Source: Fibrisoma montanum
GTDB lineage: Bacteria > Bacteroidota > Bacteroidia > Cytophagales > Spirosomataceae
Direction of reading: 5' to 3'
Assembly (NCBI RefSeq): GCF_003583365.1
Contig: NZ_QXED01000012.1
Span: 62,001-126,000 of the forward strand
DNA length: 64,000 nt
The notes below the pieces were generated by a model. It was given only the letters and a program-made list of their open reading frames with translations. It was not told the origin of the DNA and made no database searches. The translations under genes were made by a program, and so were the position numbers. Below, piece by piece: positions 41,705 through 51,641 of the stretch. Position 1 is the first letter of the stretch. Each line of letters opens with the position of its first letter.

Positions 41705-44098
41705 TTAACGGACGCGAATTTCGACCCGGGCGGTGTCGTCTTCGCCGTTGGTAGTGCCGTTGCCCGGTGCCGAATCTGGATCAGGAATGCCGGCTACCGT
41801 AAGCTGAGCGGGGCACATCAGACGGCCGGGCTGGGTGGCTCTGGCGCGAAAACGAAGTGAATAGCTCGTTTTTGGGGCCAGGCTACTGATGCCGCCCGAA
41901 ACCGTCCCGACACCAGGCGCCATGTCGCTGCTCGATTCAAAAACCAGTCCGGCGGGCAAATAAGCCGCTACGTTCAGGAGCGTGGCCGTTTGCCCGCCCA
42001 GGTTGGTCAGCGTCAGGGTGTATGTCAGCGTATCGTTCAGCGCAATTGCCTGTCGGCTGGCTGAAATGGCCAGTTGTACATCGGCTTTGCTGGGATCGGG
42101 AGCCGGCTGGTTGCTGACTACGGCCGGTAAGGGAGCCTGATTTGGGTTAGGCGATGTGAAGACGGCGGAGCTGGTTTCGCGGGTTCGGAAGCTGAGCTCG
42201 GCGGCATCGTCCTGGCCATCGGCGGTGCCGGTATCCGGCTGGCTGTCTGGGTCGGAGTTGCTGGTCTGGGCAATTTCGGCTGCATTCCGGTACGTACCCG
42301 CTGCCGTTGGCCGAGCCACAAAATTGAATGAAACGGCACTGCCGCTATCCAGGCTGGCGACGGTGCCGGTCAGCACTCCATCGGCGAAGGTTAGCCCGGA
42401 AGTGGACAAAACGGCGAGGTTAGCCGGCAATCGATCGCGAACCGTTACGTTGACGGCTCGTTTGGGCCCTGCATTCTGAAGCCGCAATGTAAACGTGGTC
42501 TGATCGCCGGTGCCGGGCGTCCGGTTGCTGACCGACAGCGTCAGGTTCAGGTCGGCGGGTCCGGACGGGGCGGGTGGGTTTCCAAGCCGGAACAGGTTGG
42601 ATGGTACGGCCGGTAGCCAGGGTGAGGTAGCTACAACCCGAAGCTGAAAACGGCCCGAGGTCAGATTGCCGGGTAGCTGAACGGCAACAGGACTGGCTGG
42701 CCCGGTGCCCAGCGTGGCCCTGTAGTTGCCGGCGGAGTCGAGCAGTTGAACCTGCCATTGATTATCGGCTGCAAATGTGCCCAGCGTAGCAAACGAAACC
42801 TGAAGTGGACTGCCCGGTGGCACGTAGTCGGCGATGTTGCCGGTTACGGCAAACTGCTCCGGCAACACCGGCTGTGCATTCTGAAAGAAGCTATTGTCGA
42901 GGCTGTTGTTCCAGTTGCGGGCAAACCGCGACAGACCCATGGCCGCCGGAATTGCACCAGGGTTTAGGTAGTAGCGCGGATGGGGCGTAGGCCGGAAGCT
43001 GTTCCGGAAGTGAACATCGGACTGACCAGCGTTCCGGTTCACGATAGTATCATTGTAAGGCCCCTGGAACACGTTGAGGTTTGGCGTATTGATTACGTTC
43101 TGCTGTTCCGTGATCAGATCCGGGCGGGTTACCGTACCATCGAAGGAGACCCGTGCGACAACCCAGGGCACATTCCGGCCACCAAAGTCCTGCCGGGATT
43201 TTTGAATCAGCGACTGAAGTCGATTCCGGTAGTCGGGAATACTGCCCGAGCCGGCGTCGCCGTATTCAGCTTCACCCTGGTGCCAGAGCACCGACCGGAC
43301 GCCGGCCATGGACGCATAATACCGGAGTACGTTCTTCAGGTTGGTATAAGGCTGCAGGTTCGGCCAGTTTTCGACGCAGTAGTAGCGGTTACAGGTAGGG
43401 ATGCCATTGGCCGAATTGATCCAGTTTTCGATGGTCGACGCATCCCAGCCTGCGGTATAGAAGGCCACCGGTACGTTGTATCGATTGACGATGTAATCAC
43501 CGAGTTCGCCCCAGCCCCATGAGCTCTCAGCCATGGGAAAGACGCGCCGGGCAGCCGTAAGGGCCTTGTACGCAGGAACCGGCATCGGGTCGCCCGAAGA
43601 GAACAGGGACTGGCCGTTGGGCGGATAATAATGGTTGATGGAGTCGATGGCGTTGACCCGGTCGGTGGCTGTGCCGAGGTCGTTATCGGCAACGCCTAGT
43701 CCCCGGGAGTTCGATTGGCCGGCTGTAATAAATACCTCGCCGATGCCAACCGGCTGAACAGTAGCCTGGCCAATGCTGACATTATTCCGAATGGCCCGAA
43801 CCGTTACTACGTACCAGCCGCCGGAACCAGTGAGGTAGCCCAGAAACAAATTACCCGATGGATTGGTCTGTATGGTTTGCCAGCCGGTGGCGGTGCCCTG
43901 GCCAGCCGCCACGGGAGTTAACTGGGCCTCAATCCGGTCGGCTGCGCTGGTGAGCCGGCCGGCTATGTATAAACGACCGGTGTTGTCGGTACCCCGCTGA
44001 ACAACCAGACGAGGCATGGGATGGGTTATGGTTACCTGAGCGAGACAAACAACGGGGAGGCTCACAAACAATATGAGCCACCTTAACAAACTGGGCAT
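41705..44098 (-). CDS. Secreted sialate O-acetylesterase-like SGNH protein with two DUF11 repeats
   Basis: 797 residues with a signal peptide (ending VCLAQ, residue 21). The SGNH esterase core has its Ser in AGQSNSRGLG (Ser129) and the companion motif WHQGEAEYGD, both hallmarks of the SASA (DUF303) family that deacetylates sugars; His is probably in DVHFRNSFRPT. Two DUF11 adhesion-like beta domains follow (about 530-640 and 670-790). Each ends in a near-repeated acidic loop, DPDSQPDTGTADGQDD and DPDSAPGNGTTNGEDD, likely calcium-binding. There is no T9SS sorting domain. A cell-surface carbohydrate esterase is the best reading. Confidence 0.85.
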   Translation of the reverse strand: MPSLLRWLILFVSLPVVCLAQVTITHPMPRLVVQRGTDNTGRLYIAGRLTSAADRIEAQLTPVAAGQGTATGWQTIQTNPSGNLFLGYLTGSGGWYVVTVRAIRNNVSIGQATVQPVGIGEVFITAGQSNSRGLGVADNDLGTATDRVNAIDSINHYYPPNGQSLFSSGDPMPVPAYKALTAARRVFPMAESSWGWGELGDYIVNRYNVPVAFYTAGWDASTIENWINSANGIPTCNRYYCVENWPNLQPYTNLKNVLRYYASMAGVRSVLWHQGEAEYGDAGSGSIPDYRNRLQSLIQKSRQDFGGRNVPWVVARVSFDGTVTRPDLITEQQNVINTPNLNVFQGPYNDTIVNRNAGQSDVHFRNSFRPTPHPRYYLNPGAIPAAMGLSRFARNWNNSLDNSFFQNAQPVLPEQFAVTGNIADYVPPGSPLQVSFATLGTFAADNQWQVQLLDSAGNYRATLGTGPASPVAVQLPGNLTSGRFQLRVVATSPWLPAVPSNLFRLGNPPAPSGPADLNLTLSVSNRTPGTGDQTTFTLRLQNAGPKRAVNVTVRDRLPANLAVLSTSGLTFADGVLTGTVASLDSGSAVSFNFVARPTAAGTYRNAAEIAQTSNSDPDSQPDTGTADGQDDAAELSFRTRETSSAVFTSPNPNQAPLPAVVSNQPAPDPSKADVQLAISASRQAIALNDTLTYTLTLTNLGGQTATLLNVAAYLPAGLVFESSSDMAPGVGTVSGGISSLAPKTSYSLRFRARATQPGRLMCPAQLTVAGIPDPDSAPGNGTTNGEDDTARVEIRVR

Positions 44099-44228
44099 GA
44101 ACAATGGCGTAAAATCAATCGCGAAAATAGATTAATTTCTGGTCATATCCGTATGGCATTGATCATCGGATAAAACGCCGGTATCGGCTGGTACTAGGGC
44201 GACCAGGGATAGGTTTTACCAACTCAGG

Positions 44229-46415
44229 ATGCTTATTGGTTACGCTTCTGAGTATATTATCGGCATGAAAGAACAGCTACGGGAAGTACGCTATTTTTTA
44301 TTCGGACAGCATTTTTCCGACGGGCTGCGCATTACCCTGGCGATTCTGATACCATCTATGGTGATGGCGCAAGTAGGGCAGTTCAACACCGGCCTGACCA
44401 TTTCACTGGGGGCATTGGGGGTGAGCATTGCGGATTCGCCGGGCCCCGTTACCCACAAGCGGAACGCGATGCTGGTTTGTTGCCTGATTATCGGACTGGT
44501 AGCCATCATAACGGGTTTTGCCCGGATGAATACCTGGGTGCTGGGAGCCGAGATCTTGTTGATGAGCTTTCTTTTATCAATGCTCGGGGTTTATGGTACC
44601 CGGGCAACGGCCGTCGGTACGGCGGCTTTGCTGATCATGATTCTGGTTATGGACCGCCCCCTGGAGGCTATGGCTGTGTGGCGCTTCGGCGCGTTAGTCG
44701 TGGTCGGTGGGCTTTGGTATATGCTGATCAGCCTGTCGTTTTTTCGCGTGCTTCCCTACCGGGCTTCGCAGCAGGCACTTGGTGAATGTATCCATGAGAT
44801 CGCCAAGTTTTTGTCTATAAAAGCTGATTTTTATTCCATTCAGACCAGTCTGGACGAGGATTATAAGAAACTGTTTGCGCAGCAGGTAGTGGTTAGTGAA
44901 AAGCAGGATGCCGTTCGGGAGCTGCTTTTCAAAAGCCGACAGATTGTGCAGGAATCAACCCCCATGGGCCGACGTCTGGTGCTGACATTTGTGGACGTAA
45001 TGGATCTGTACGAGCAGATCGTTGCTTTCTATTACGATTACGCCGATTTACGCGACCGCTTTGGCGCAACCGGGATTCTGGACGATATCGCCCGGATCAT
45101 TCACCGGATTGCGATTGAGATTGATTACGTCGGGCTGGCCATTCAGGCAAATCGGCCGCGGCAGTCACGGCTCGATCTCAGCCGGGATTTAGAGCGGTTG
45201 AAGCGAAAGGTTGACGACATTGAGGCTGCGGCTACAGACAGCCATACGCTGGTGCTGAAAAAGATTATGGTCAGCCTCCGCAGCGTAGACCAGCGGCTGA
45301 ACAGTATCCTGCGCTACACCAACAGCCCAGTCAACGCACAACAGGACGAGTACAACCTTCAGTTCGATCGGTTCATAACCCATCAGACCGTAAGTGTAAC
45401 TACGATTCGGGATAACCTCACTCTTTCCTCGTCTATTTTTCGGCATTCGGTGCGGATGGGCCTGGCGTGTCTGGTGGGATTTATCGTTGCCAAACTGTTC
45501 AACTACGGTACGCACAGCTACTGGATTCTGCTGACGATTACGGTGATTCTTAAACCCGGCTATAGCCTGTCCAAACAGCGCAACTACGAACGCCTGCTGG
45601 GAACGTTAGCGGGCGGGGCCATTGGGGTAGCGGTGCTGTTATCGATCTCGAACCAGACCGTCTTGTTTTTGATCATGCTGGTGCTGATGATCGGTACATT
45701 CAGTTTCCAGCGGACCAACTACGTCGTGATGGTTGTGCTGATGACGCCTTATGTGCTGATTCTGTTTACTTTACTCGGCATGGGCGGCCTCCGAATCGTT
45801 GAGGAACGCGTACTGGATACGCTGATCGGATCGGTGATTGCTTTCGCGGCCAGCTATTTTCTGTTCCCGCGCTGGGAGTCGCAGCAATTGAAAGAGTTTT
45901 TGCGCGACGTTCTGAAAGCGAACCTGAATTACCTGCGAATCCTGTCCGACGGCTTATCGGGACGTAGCATCACTGAAATAGAGTATAAACTGGCGCGGAA
46001 AGACGTGTACGTCAGTTCGGCGAACCTGTCGGCGGCTTTCCAGCGGATGACTTCCGAGCCGCGTAGTAAACAGTGGCACCAGAACGAGGTGAACGAGTTT
46101 GTGGTCCTGAACCATATTCTGTCCGCCAATGTCGCCACGATTGCCTCAAACCTGCTGGCGGAGCAATCATCGCTGAAAGGCCACCCCGAAGACCTGCTGC
46201 GGCTGGTTCGGCGGGCCGTACTGGCGTTGGAAGAAAGCCTGCGCAAACTTGGAACAGCCGTCGAAGCGGTACCATCTGGCCACTCGGCACCAGAAGTAAG
46301 TGCCGAAGACGTACCCTCCAAACCGGCGAACGATCCCCTGCTCAGGAGTCAGCTTGAGTTTATACAACGCGTCAGTTATGATATTGGCCGACTAACGGAC
46401 ACCATTCTGGTGTAA
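44229..46415 (+). CDS. FUSC/YccS family membrane protein
   Basis: A 728-residue inner-membrane protein with two blocks of about six transmembrane helices (about 35-170 and 405-545). They are separated by a cytoplasmic helical domain with coiled-coil character and followed by a second one. The second block (HSYWILLTITVILKPGYSLSKQRNYERLLGTLAGG) is the FUSC signature shared with YccS and the aromatic acid exporter AaeB. Function is presumably efflux, but the substrate is unknown. The ATG at 44229 is used; 44265 is an alternative. It converges on a small membrane protein with an eight-base gap. Confidence 0.88.
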   Translation: MLIGYASEYIIGMKEQLREVRYFLFGQHFSDGLRITLAILIPSMVMAQVGQFNTGLTISLGALGVSIADSPGPVTHKRNAMLVCCLIIGLVAIITGFARMNTWVLGAEILLMSFLLSMLGVYGTRATAVGTAALLIMILVMDRPLEAMAVWRFGALVVVGGLWYMLISLSFFRVLPYRASQQALGECIHEIAKFLSIKADFYSIQTSLDEDYKKLFAQQVVVSEKQDAVRELLFKSRQIVQESTPMGRRLVLTFVDVMDLYEQIVAFYYDYADLRDRFGATGILDDIARIIHRIAIEIDYVGLAIQANRPRQSRLDLSRDLERLKRKVDDIEAAATDSHTLVLKKIMVSLRSVDQRLNSILRYTNSPVNAQQDEYNLQFDRFITHQTVSVTTIRDNLTLSSSIFRHSVRMGLACLVGFIVAKLFNYGTHSYWILLTITVILKPGYSLSKQRNYERLLGTLAGGAIGVAVLLSISNQTVLFLIMLVLMIGTFSFQRTNYVVMVVLMTPYVLILFTLLGMGGLRIVEERVLDTLIGSVIAFAASYFLFPRWESQQLKEFLRDVLKANLNYLRILSDGLSGRSITEIEYKLARKDVYVSSANLSAAFQRMTSEPRSKQWHQNEVNEFVVLNHILSANVATIASNLLAEQSSLKGHPEDLLRLVRRAVLALEESLRKLGTAVEAVPSGHSAPEVSAEDVPSKPANDPLLRSQLEFIQRVSYDIGRLTDTILV

Positions 46416-46423
46416 TAGAACGT

Positions 46424-47008
46424 CTAAACCGGTTTGACTGCCTGCTGTCGGCGCGACCTGGTGAACTTGCGGATCGCCAATCGTATTAACCCGTAGAGAA
46501 CGGTGGCGATGACCGCAAAAAACGCAATCCATTTCAGGTTGGTAAATACCAGACAGGCGGTCACGATTGGTGATGGTAGCTCAGGAAAGCTCTTCAGCAG
46601 CCATACAATGCAGGTGTTTTCCAGCATATCGATAGCCCAGACAACCAGGGGAAGCACATTAATTGAACTGGAAGGCGATACGGACTTCTGGCGAAACAGC
46701 AGCGAGAGAATGATACAAAACAGACAGGTATATACAATCGGATAAACTATGTCGGCTGTCAGCTCGGCTTGTGCGTAGTATGCGCGCCCTGCCTCTCCAT
46801 ACTGAGCGATCATCTGCTCAACAACAGACGGATTGCCGTTAAAAAGCAGCAGGTCGAGTGGGCCGATCGCTTTTCCGGCATACTGATTGAGCTGGGCTTC
46901 TACATTTTTCAGGATATAACCCGGGAATAACGCATACAGGACAAGAGAGAACAGCAGGGTCTGCCAGGAGGCAATCCGGTAGAAGAAGGCAGATAAACGG
47001 TGTCGCAT
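46424..47008 (-). CDS. Hypothetical membrane protein with four helices
   Basis: A 194-residue protein I do not recognise. Hydrophobic segments lie at about 17-36, 85-105, 118-137 and 150-175. The loop between the first two (LNQYAGKAIGPLDLLLFNGNP) is probably periplasmic, and the C-terminus is strongly basic (RKFTRSRRQQAVK), as expected for a cytoplasmic end. Its own start is 47008. Its neighbours, the convergent FUSC transporter and uvrA upstream on the same strand with a terminator between, give no functional clue. Confidence 0.7.
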   Translation of the reverse strand: MRHRLSAFFYRIASWQTLLFSLVLYALFPGYILKNVEAQLNQYAGKAIGPLDLLLFNGNPSVVEQMIAQYGEAGRAYYAQAELTADIVYPIVYTCLFCIILSLLFRQKSVSPSSSINVLPLVVWAIDMLENTCIVWLLKSFPELPSPIVTACLVFTNLKWIAFFAVIATVLYGLIRLAIRKFTRSRRQQAVKPV

Positions 47009-47103
47009 GAGGCAGGTAAGAGTTTGGCGGCCAATATACTAAACGGCTGCACGCCTGATGGGCACTTTTGAGTTTTCGGATATGACCCGGGCATGCTGGC
47101 CTC

Positions 47104-47143
47104 AAAAAAAGACCCCAGTAGAGAGCAGATGGTCTACTGGGGT
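47104..47143 (-). terminator. Intrinsic terminator of uvrA
   Basis: On the minus strand ACCCCAGTAGA (47143-47133) pairs perfectly with TCTACTGGGGT (47122-47112) over 11 bp with a 10-nt loop, followed by C-TTTTTTT. It starts 26 bases after the uvrA stop codon. Confidence 0.9.
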
Positions 47144-47168
47144 GAACAGGGGTTTGTCAGAAAAGAAC

Positions 47169-50114
47169 TTACACTTTTCCCCGCAAAAAATCAGCTGTAT
47201 AGTTCGTGCCTTCGGGCAGCGCTGCCATTTGCTCGGGCGTGCCGGTAAAGGTTACGTAGCCGCCCGATTCGCCACCTTCCGGACCAAGATCGATGATGTG
47301 GTCGGCAGATTTGATAACTTCCATATTGTGCTCAATAATGAGCACCGAGTCACCCTGATCAACCAGGGCGTTGATGGCTTTCAGCAGCTTACGGATGTCG
47401 TGGAAATGCAGACCCGTAGTCGGCTCGTCGAAAATGAACAGCGTTTGGCCCTTGTTGGGATTGCCTTTGCTCAGAAACGACGCCAGCTTCACCCGCTGGG
47501 CTTCCCCACCCGACAGCGTGTTCGCCGATTGGCCCAGCCCGATGTAGCCCAGCCCCACTTCCTGCAAGGGCATCAGCTTGTCGGCCATTTTAGAGTCAGC
47601 TTTGCGGAAGAACTCGATCGCTTCATCGACAGTCATATCCAGAATATCGGATACGTTCTTATCGTGCAGCGTCACTTCCAGCACCTCCTGCTTGAAGCGT
47701 TTGCCGTTACACCCCTCGCACCTGAGGTAAATGTCGGCCATAAACTGCATCTCGATCTTTACTTCGCCCTCGCCCTGACACACTTCGCAGCGGCCCCCGT
47801 CGACGTTGAACGAAAAGTGCGACGGTTTGTAGCCACGCGCTTTCGCTATCTGCTGATCGGCCATCACCTGACGGAGGTAATCGTAGGCTTTGATGTATGT
47901 GACGGGGTTCGACCGGCTCGATTTGCCAATCGGGTTCTGATCAATCATCTCCACGGCCGCAATCCGATCAATGCTGCCTTCCAGCGAGTCGTACTTACCT
48001 GCTTCTTCGGCCGCGTCGCCTTTCAGGCGGCAGAGGGCCGGGAACAGTACCTTCCGGATCAGCGTACTCTTGCCCGAGCCCGAAACGCCCGTCACGACCG
48101 TGAGCGTATTGAGCGGGATGCGCACGTCAACATTTTTGAGGTTGTTCTCCCGCGCGCCTTTCAGCTCCAGGTAATTGGTTGCCGTCCGCCGGAACTTCGG
48201 CACCGGAATCGTTTCGGCCCCGGTCAGGAAGTCGATGGTGTGGGAGCGAAGGGCACCGTTGCCTGTGCCATTATCCTTTGCTCCGTGCTCCAACCCCTGC
48301 GCAATGTCATCCCAGGTGCCCTGAAACACGAGCTGACCCCCATGTATGCCTGCATCGGGGCCAATGTCGATAAGCTGGTTGGCCGCCCGCATCACTTCCT
48401 CTTCGTGTTCAACCACGATCACGGTATTGCCCATGTCGCGGAGCGACTCCAGAACGCTGACCAGCCGCTGCGTGTCGCGGGGGTGCAGGCCAATGCTCGG
48501 TTCGTCGAGAATATACATTGAACCAACCAGCGCCGAGCCAAGCGAAGTCGCCAGCTTGATACGTTGGTATTCGCCCCCCGACAGCGAGTTGGTCAGGCGA
48601 TTCAGGGTCAGGTAACCCAGTCCCACGCGCTCCATGTAATCAAGTCGGTTCCGGATCTCGACCAGAATACGGTTGGCAACCTGCTTCTGGTGAGCGGGCA
48701 GTTCCAATGATCGGAAAAATTCGGCCACCTGTGTAATCGGCATCAGCACCAGATCCGTGATGGACTTTCCGGCTACTTTCACGTAGCTGGCATCCTTACG
48801 AAGCCGTGACCCCCGGCATTCCGGGCAGGTCGTTTTGCCCCGGTAACGCGACAGCATCACCCGGTACTGCACCTTGAACGTCTGGCTCTCAACAAAATCA
48901 AAAAAGGCGTTGAGGCCGTTGAAGTATTGATTACCCGTCCAGAGCAGCTCCTGCTCGGCAGGCGTCAGGTCTTTGTAAGGCCGGTGAATGGGAAAGTCGA
49001 AGCGAATGCCGTTTTTAAGCAGTGGGCGCAAAAACTCTTCACTCATCTTCTCACTCCGCCACGGCATAATAGCCCCCTCAAACACCGACAGGTTCTTGTC
49101 AGGAATGACCAGGTCAGGATCGATGCCCAGCACTTTGCCAAAACCATCGCACCGGCGGCACGCACCGTAGGGGTTGTTGAACGTAAACAGGTTGACACTT
49201 GGCTCTTCGAAGGCAATGCCGTCCAGTTCAAACTTGTCGGAGAACGTCCGTGAGTCGGCTGGAGCACTGGACCGCCCGACCACATCGACCCGGCAGATGT
49301 TGTCGCCTTCGTTGAAGGCGGTCTGCACCGAATCCGAAAAGCGGTACTGCGTGTCCTCGTCGGGCTGGCCGGCGTCGTCGAACAGGACGGTGCCGCGGTC
49401 AATCAGGATTTCAAGGGTAGCGCCGGAAGCCAGCGCGTTGATCTGTTCGACGGGGTGTTCCAGCAACTCCTCAATCTGAACCACCTGCCGACCCGTCGGA
49501 CCGTCATCGGCAACGATCCGGGTATAGCCCTTCTGCAGCAGAATTTTCAGTTCGTAGTCGAGGGTCCGGCCGGGATGGATAATCAGCGGGGCCATGATCA
49601 TGACCCGCTGCGACGAACCGTCCGGCTCGGGCGTATGCTGGAAAATGAAATTAACAACGTCGGTAACGGTGTCTTTTTTCACTTCTCCGCCCGATATGGG
49701 TGAATACGTAACCCCCGCCCGTGCAAACAGCAGCTTGAGGTAGTCATAAATTTCGGTGGAGGTTCCAACGGTTGACCGGGGGTTGCGGGTCGTTACTTTC
49801 TGTTCGATGGCAATGGCCGGCGAAACGCCCTTGATGTACTCCACCTCGGGTTTTTCCATCCGGCCCAGAAACTGCCGGGCGTAACTGCTCAGGCTTTCAA
49901 CGTACATCCGCTGCCCTTCGGCAAACAGTGTATCGAAAGCCAGCGACGACTTGCCCGACCCCGACAGGCCGGTCAGCACCACCAGCTGGTTGCGGGGAAT
50001 GGCAACGTCAATATTTTTAAGATTATGTACTTTCGCCCCCTTGATAATAATAAATTGCTTGGGGTCAAGGTAATCAACGGAACGTAGGTTCTCGGTTTCC
50101 GTGGTCTGAATCAT
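47169..50114 (-). CDS. uvrA: UvrABC excinuclease subunit A
   Basis: The damage-recognition ATPase of nucleotide excision repair; 981 residues, slightly longer than E. coli UvrA (940). Two ABC modules are present, with Walker A motifs GLSGSGKS (49-56) and GVSGSGKS (near 675), and signatures [12 protein letters not shown] and [12 protein letters not shown]. Zinc modules are CPEC/CRRC in the first half and CEVC...CEGC in the second. The protein carries about 18 extra N-terminal residues ([18 protein letters not shown]) before the conserved start. The upstream 166 bases are shared with the divergent mgtC. uvrB and uvrC are not in the window. Confidence 0.98.
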   Translation of the reverse strand: MIQTTETENLRSVDYLDPKQFIIIKGAKVHNLKNIDVAIPRNQLVVLTGLSGSGKSSLAFDTLFAEGQRMYVESLSSYARQFLGRMEKPEVEYIKGVSPAIAIEQKVTTRNPRSTVGTSTEIYDYLKLLFARAGVTYSPISGGEVKKDTVTDVVNFIFQHTPEPDGSSQRVMIMAPLIIHPGRTLDYELKILLQKGYTRIVADDGPTGRQVVQIEELLEHPVEQINALASGATLEILIDRGTVLFDDAGQPDEDTQYRFSDSVQTAFNEGDNICRVDVVGRSSAPADSRTFSDKFELDGIAFEEPSVNLFTFNNPYGACRRCDGFGKVLGIDPDLVIPDKNLSVFEGAIMPWRSEKMSEEFLRPLLKNGIRFDFPIHRPYKDLTPAEQELLWTGNQYFNGLNAFFDFVESQTFKVQYRVMLSRYRGKTTCPECRGSRLRKDASYVKVAGKSITDLVLMPITQVAEFFRSLELPAHQKQVANRILVEIRNRLDYMERVGLGYLTLNRLTNSLSGGEYQRIKLATSLGSALVGSMYILDEPSIGLHPRDTQRLVSVLESLRDMGNTVIVVEHEEEVMRAANQLIDIGPDAGIHGGQLVFQGTWDDIAQGLEHGAKDNGTGNGALRSHTIDFLTGAETIPVPKFRRTATNYLELKGARENNLKNVDVRIPLNTLTVVTGVSGSGKSTLIRKVLFPALCRLKGDAAEEAGKYDSLEGSIDRIAAVEMIDQNPIGKSSRSNPVTYIKAYDYLRQVMADQQIAKARGYKPSHFSFNVDGGRCEVCQGEGEVKIEMQFMADIYLRCEGCNGKRFKQEVLEVTLHDKNVSDILDMTVDEAIEFFRKADSKMADKLMPLQEVGLGYIGLGQSANTLSGGEAQRVKLASFLSKGNPNKGQTLFIFDEPTTGLHFHDIRKLLKAINALVDQGDSVLIIEHNMEVIKSADHIIDLGPEGGESGGYVTFTGTPEQMAALPEGTNYTADFLRGKV

Positions 50115-50280
50115 TCCGGTTCGTTAGCAAACTCTATCTAAGTTCTAACGGTTTTGATTGAAAGTTGGTTTCTATACGGAATAAGGATTACCAGTGATTA
50201 CACAGATTTAACAGACCGGAAACGTAGCGAACCGGTTGCGCAGTCTGCATAATCAGGGGAAACGTCGAAACTGATGAATT

Positions 50281-50910
50281 ATGGATTTCGCCGAAGAAGA
50301 TATCATCCGGCTAGTGGCCGCGCTGCTGATGGGCGGACTAATTGGTGCCGAACGGGAATACACCGGCAAAGCGGCCGGATTCCGGACAACGATCATGATC
50401 TGTGTCGGGTCGACGCTGTTCACACTGGCGTCGGGACGTATTGGCGGCAGTGGCGACCGGATTGCGGCCAACATCGTTAATGGAATCGGCTTTTTGGGGG
50501 CCGGCATAATTTATCGGGAAGCAAACCGGGTCAAAGGACTAACGACGGCCGCCACGGTCTGGGCCGTATCGGCACTTGGTATGTGCCTGGGGGGCGGTCA
50601 GTATGACATTGCGCTGATGGGCTTCGTGGTCATTATGGGGGCATTGCTGCTGCTCACCGGCTTGTCGCACCGGATCGGTAAGGTAAACCAAAGCCGCGAG
50701 TATAAAATCGTGACGCAGTTCCGCAATAAGACACTGATTCAGTACGAAAAATTTTTCGAGGAGTGCGGCCTGTCGCCAACCCGACGCCAGCAGCAACGAA
50801 TTGGTACCGAAATCATCGGTCACTGGCACGTAGAAGGCTCCGAAAAGAACCATGAAAAGTGTATCAAACGACTGCTGAACGACCCGGATGTAAAAGAATT
50901 CACCTTCTAA
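50281..50910 (+). CDS. MgtC/SapB family membrane protein
   Basis: A 209-residue inner-membrane protein. The MgtC domain covers about residues 5-130, with the conserved LIGAEREYTGKAAGFRTT, NIVNGIGFLGAGIIYRE and GLTTAATVW blocks. A cytoplasmic ACT-like tail of about 75 residues follows. MgtC proteins inhibit F-type ATP synthase or aid survival in low magnesium in pathogens; environmental homologues are poorly understood. No magnesium transporter is adjacent. The next gene starts 41 bases downstream, so the two could share a transcript. Confidence 0.9.
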   Translation: MDFAEEDIIRLVAALLMGGLIGAEREYTGKAAGFRTTIMICVGSTLFTLASGRIGGSGDRIAANIVNGIGFLGAGIIYREANRVKGLTTAATVWAVSALGMCLGGGQYDIALMGFVVIMGALLLLTGLSHRIGKVNQSREYKIVTQFRNKTLIQYEKFFEECGLSPTRRQQQRIGTEIIGHWHVEGSEKNHEKCIKRLLNDPDVKEFTF

Positions 50911-50951
50911 TTTCGTTACTGTAAATGATCTTCAATTTTGTACAATCAACC

Positions 50952-51587
50952 ATGAATCATATCGGAAAACTAATGTTACTCACCGCATTGCTGAGTAGCA
51001 GCGTTGCATTTGGGCAGCTAACCGCCGACCCTGAAGAACGTCGGGACCAGGGTAAGGACCCGCTCCGGACGCAAACCCCGGAAGGGCGCCCGTTGCCGTT
51101 TAGCCAGCGGATACGGTTTGGGGGTGGAATCAACGGCTTCCGGTTCGGTAATCCGTTTAGCCTGGGTGTATCGCCGGTGGTGGCTTATCAGGCAACCGAG
51201 CGGTTGCTGGTCGGCGTTGGTGGCACGTATAATTACACGCGCTACAAAGGCTATACGACGACGGGGACTACGGTTCCGCTCGAAACCTACAATCAGTACG
51301 GTGGCCGGGGCTTCGCCATGTTCGAAATCATTCCCGCTATCCTGCCTAACCTGTACGCGCATGGCGAGGTAGAAACCACGTCAATTCAGGTGACGGAGAA
51401 CCAGACTGGCCGCAAAGCCAGCTACGGTCTGACGGCTCCGTTGCTTGGTCTGACCTATTCGCAGCCGATTTCACGGCGGTTTGGCATAAACCTGACGGCA
51501 CTGTACAATCTGAACTATAACCAGAATCAGGCCTTGTCGCAGGCTATCTACGGCAGCCCGTTTGTGCTACGTTTGTCGTTTTTCTAA
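50952..51587 (+). CDS. Hypothetical outer-membrane beta-barrel protein
   Basis: 211 residues from the ATG at 50952, nine codons after an earlier in-frame ATG that gives a poorer signal peptide. The signal peptide ends SSVAFGQ (about residue 22). The mature part alternates aromatic and small residues in about eight strands and ends FVLRLSFF, with the C-terminal aromatic typical of Bam-inserted barrels. It resembles the many unassigned outer-membrane proteins of this phylum. CAATTTTG just upstream is a near-consensus promoter box. Function unknown. It converges on the SGNH gene, with a 40-base palindrome between. Confidence 0.75.
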   Translation: MNHIGKLMLLTALLSSSVAFGQLTADPEERRDQGKDPLRTQTPEGRPLPFSQRIRFGGGINGFRFGNPFSLGVSPVVAYQATERLLVGVGGTYNYTRYKGYTTTGTTVPLETYNQYGGRGFAMFEIIPAILPNLYAHGEVETTSIQVTENQTGRKASYGLTAPLLGLTYSQPISRRFGINLTALYNLNYNQNQALSQAIYGSPFVLRLSFF

Positions 51588-51601
51588 GCAAAACACGCCT
51601 A

Positions 51602-51641
51602 AAACGCGAAACGCCAGCCGATCGGCTGGCGTTTCGCGTTT
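51602..51641. terminator. 40-base perfect palindrome between convergent genes
   Basis: Twenty bases (51602-51621) are followed immediately by their exact reverse complement (51622-51641), flanked by A and T runs. The right arm runs into the SGNH stop codon (51640-51642). It is best read as a bidirectional terminator. Confidence 0.88.

Noticed and set aside
41499-41708. A small plus-strand frame of 69 codons between two minus-strand genes
   Set aside because: It overlaps both neighbours' ends, has no recognisable motif and covers what is probably the promoter region of the DUF1549 gene.
47058-48521. A 487-codon plus-strand frame antisense to uvrA
   Set aside because: uvrA is unmistakable on the minus strand. 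The antisense frame has no family motifs and runs through the uvrA terminator.
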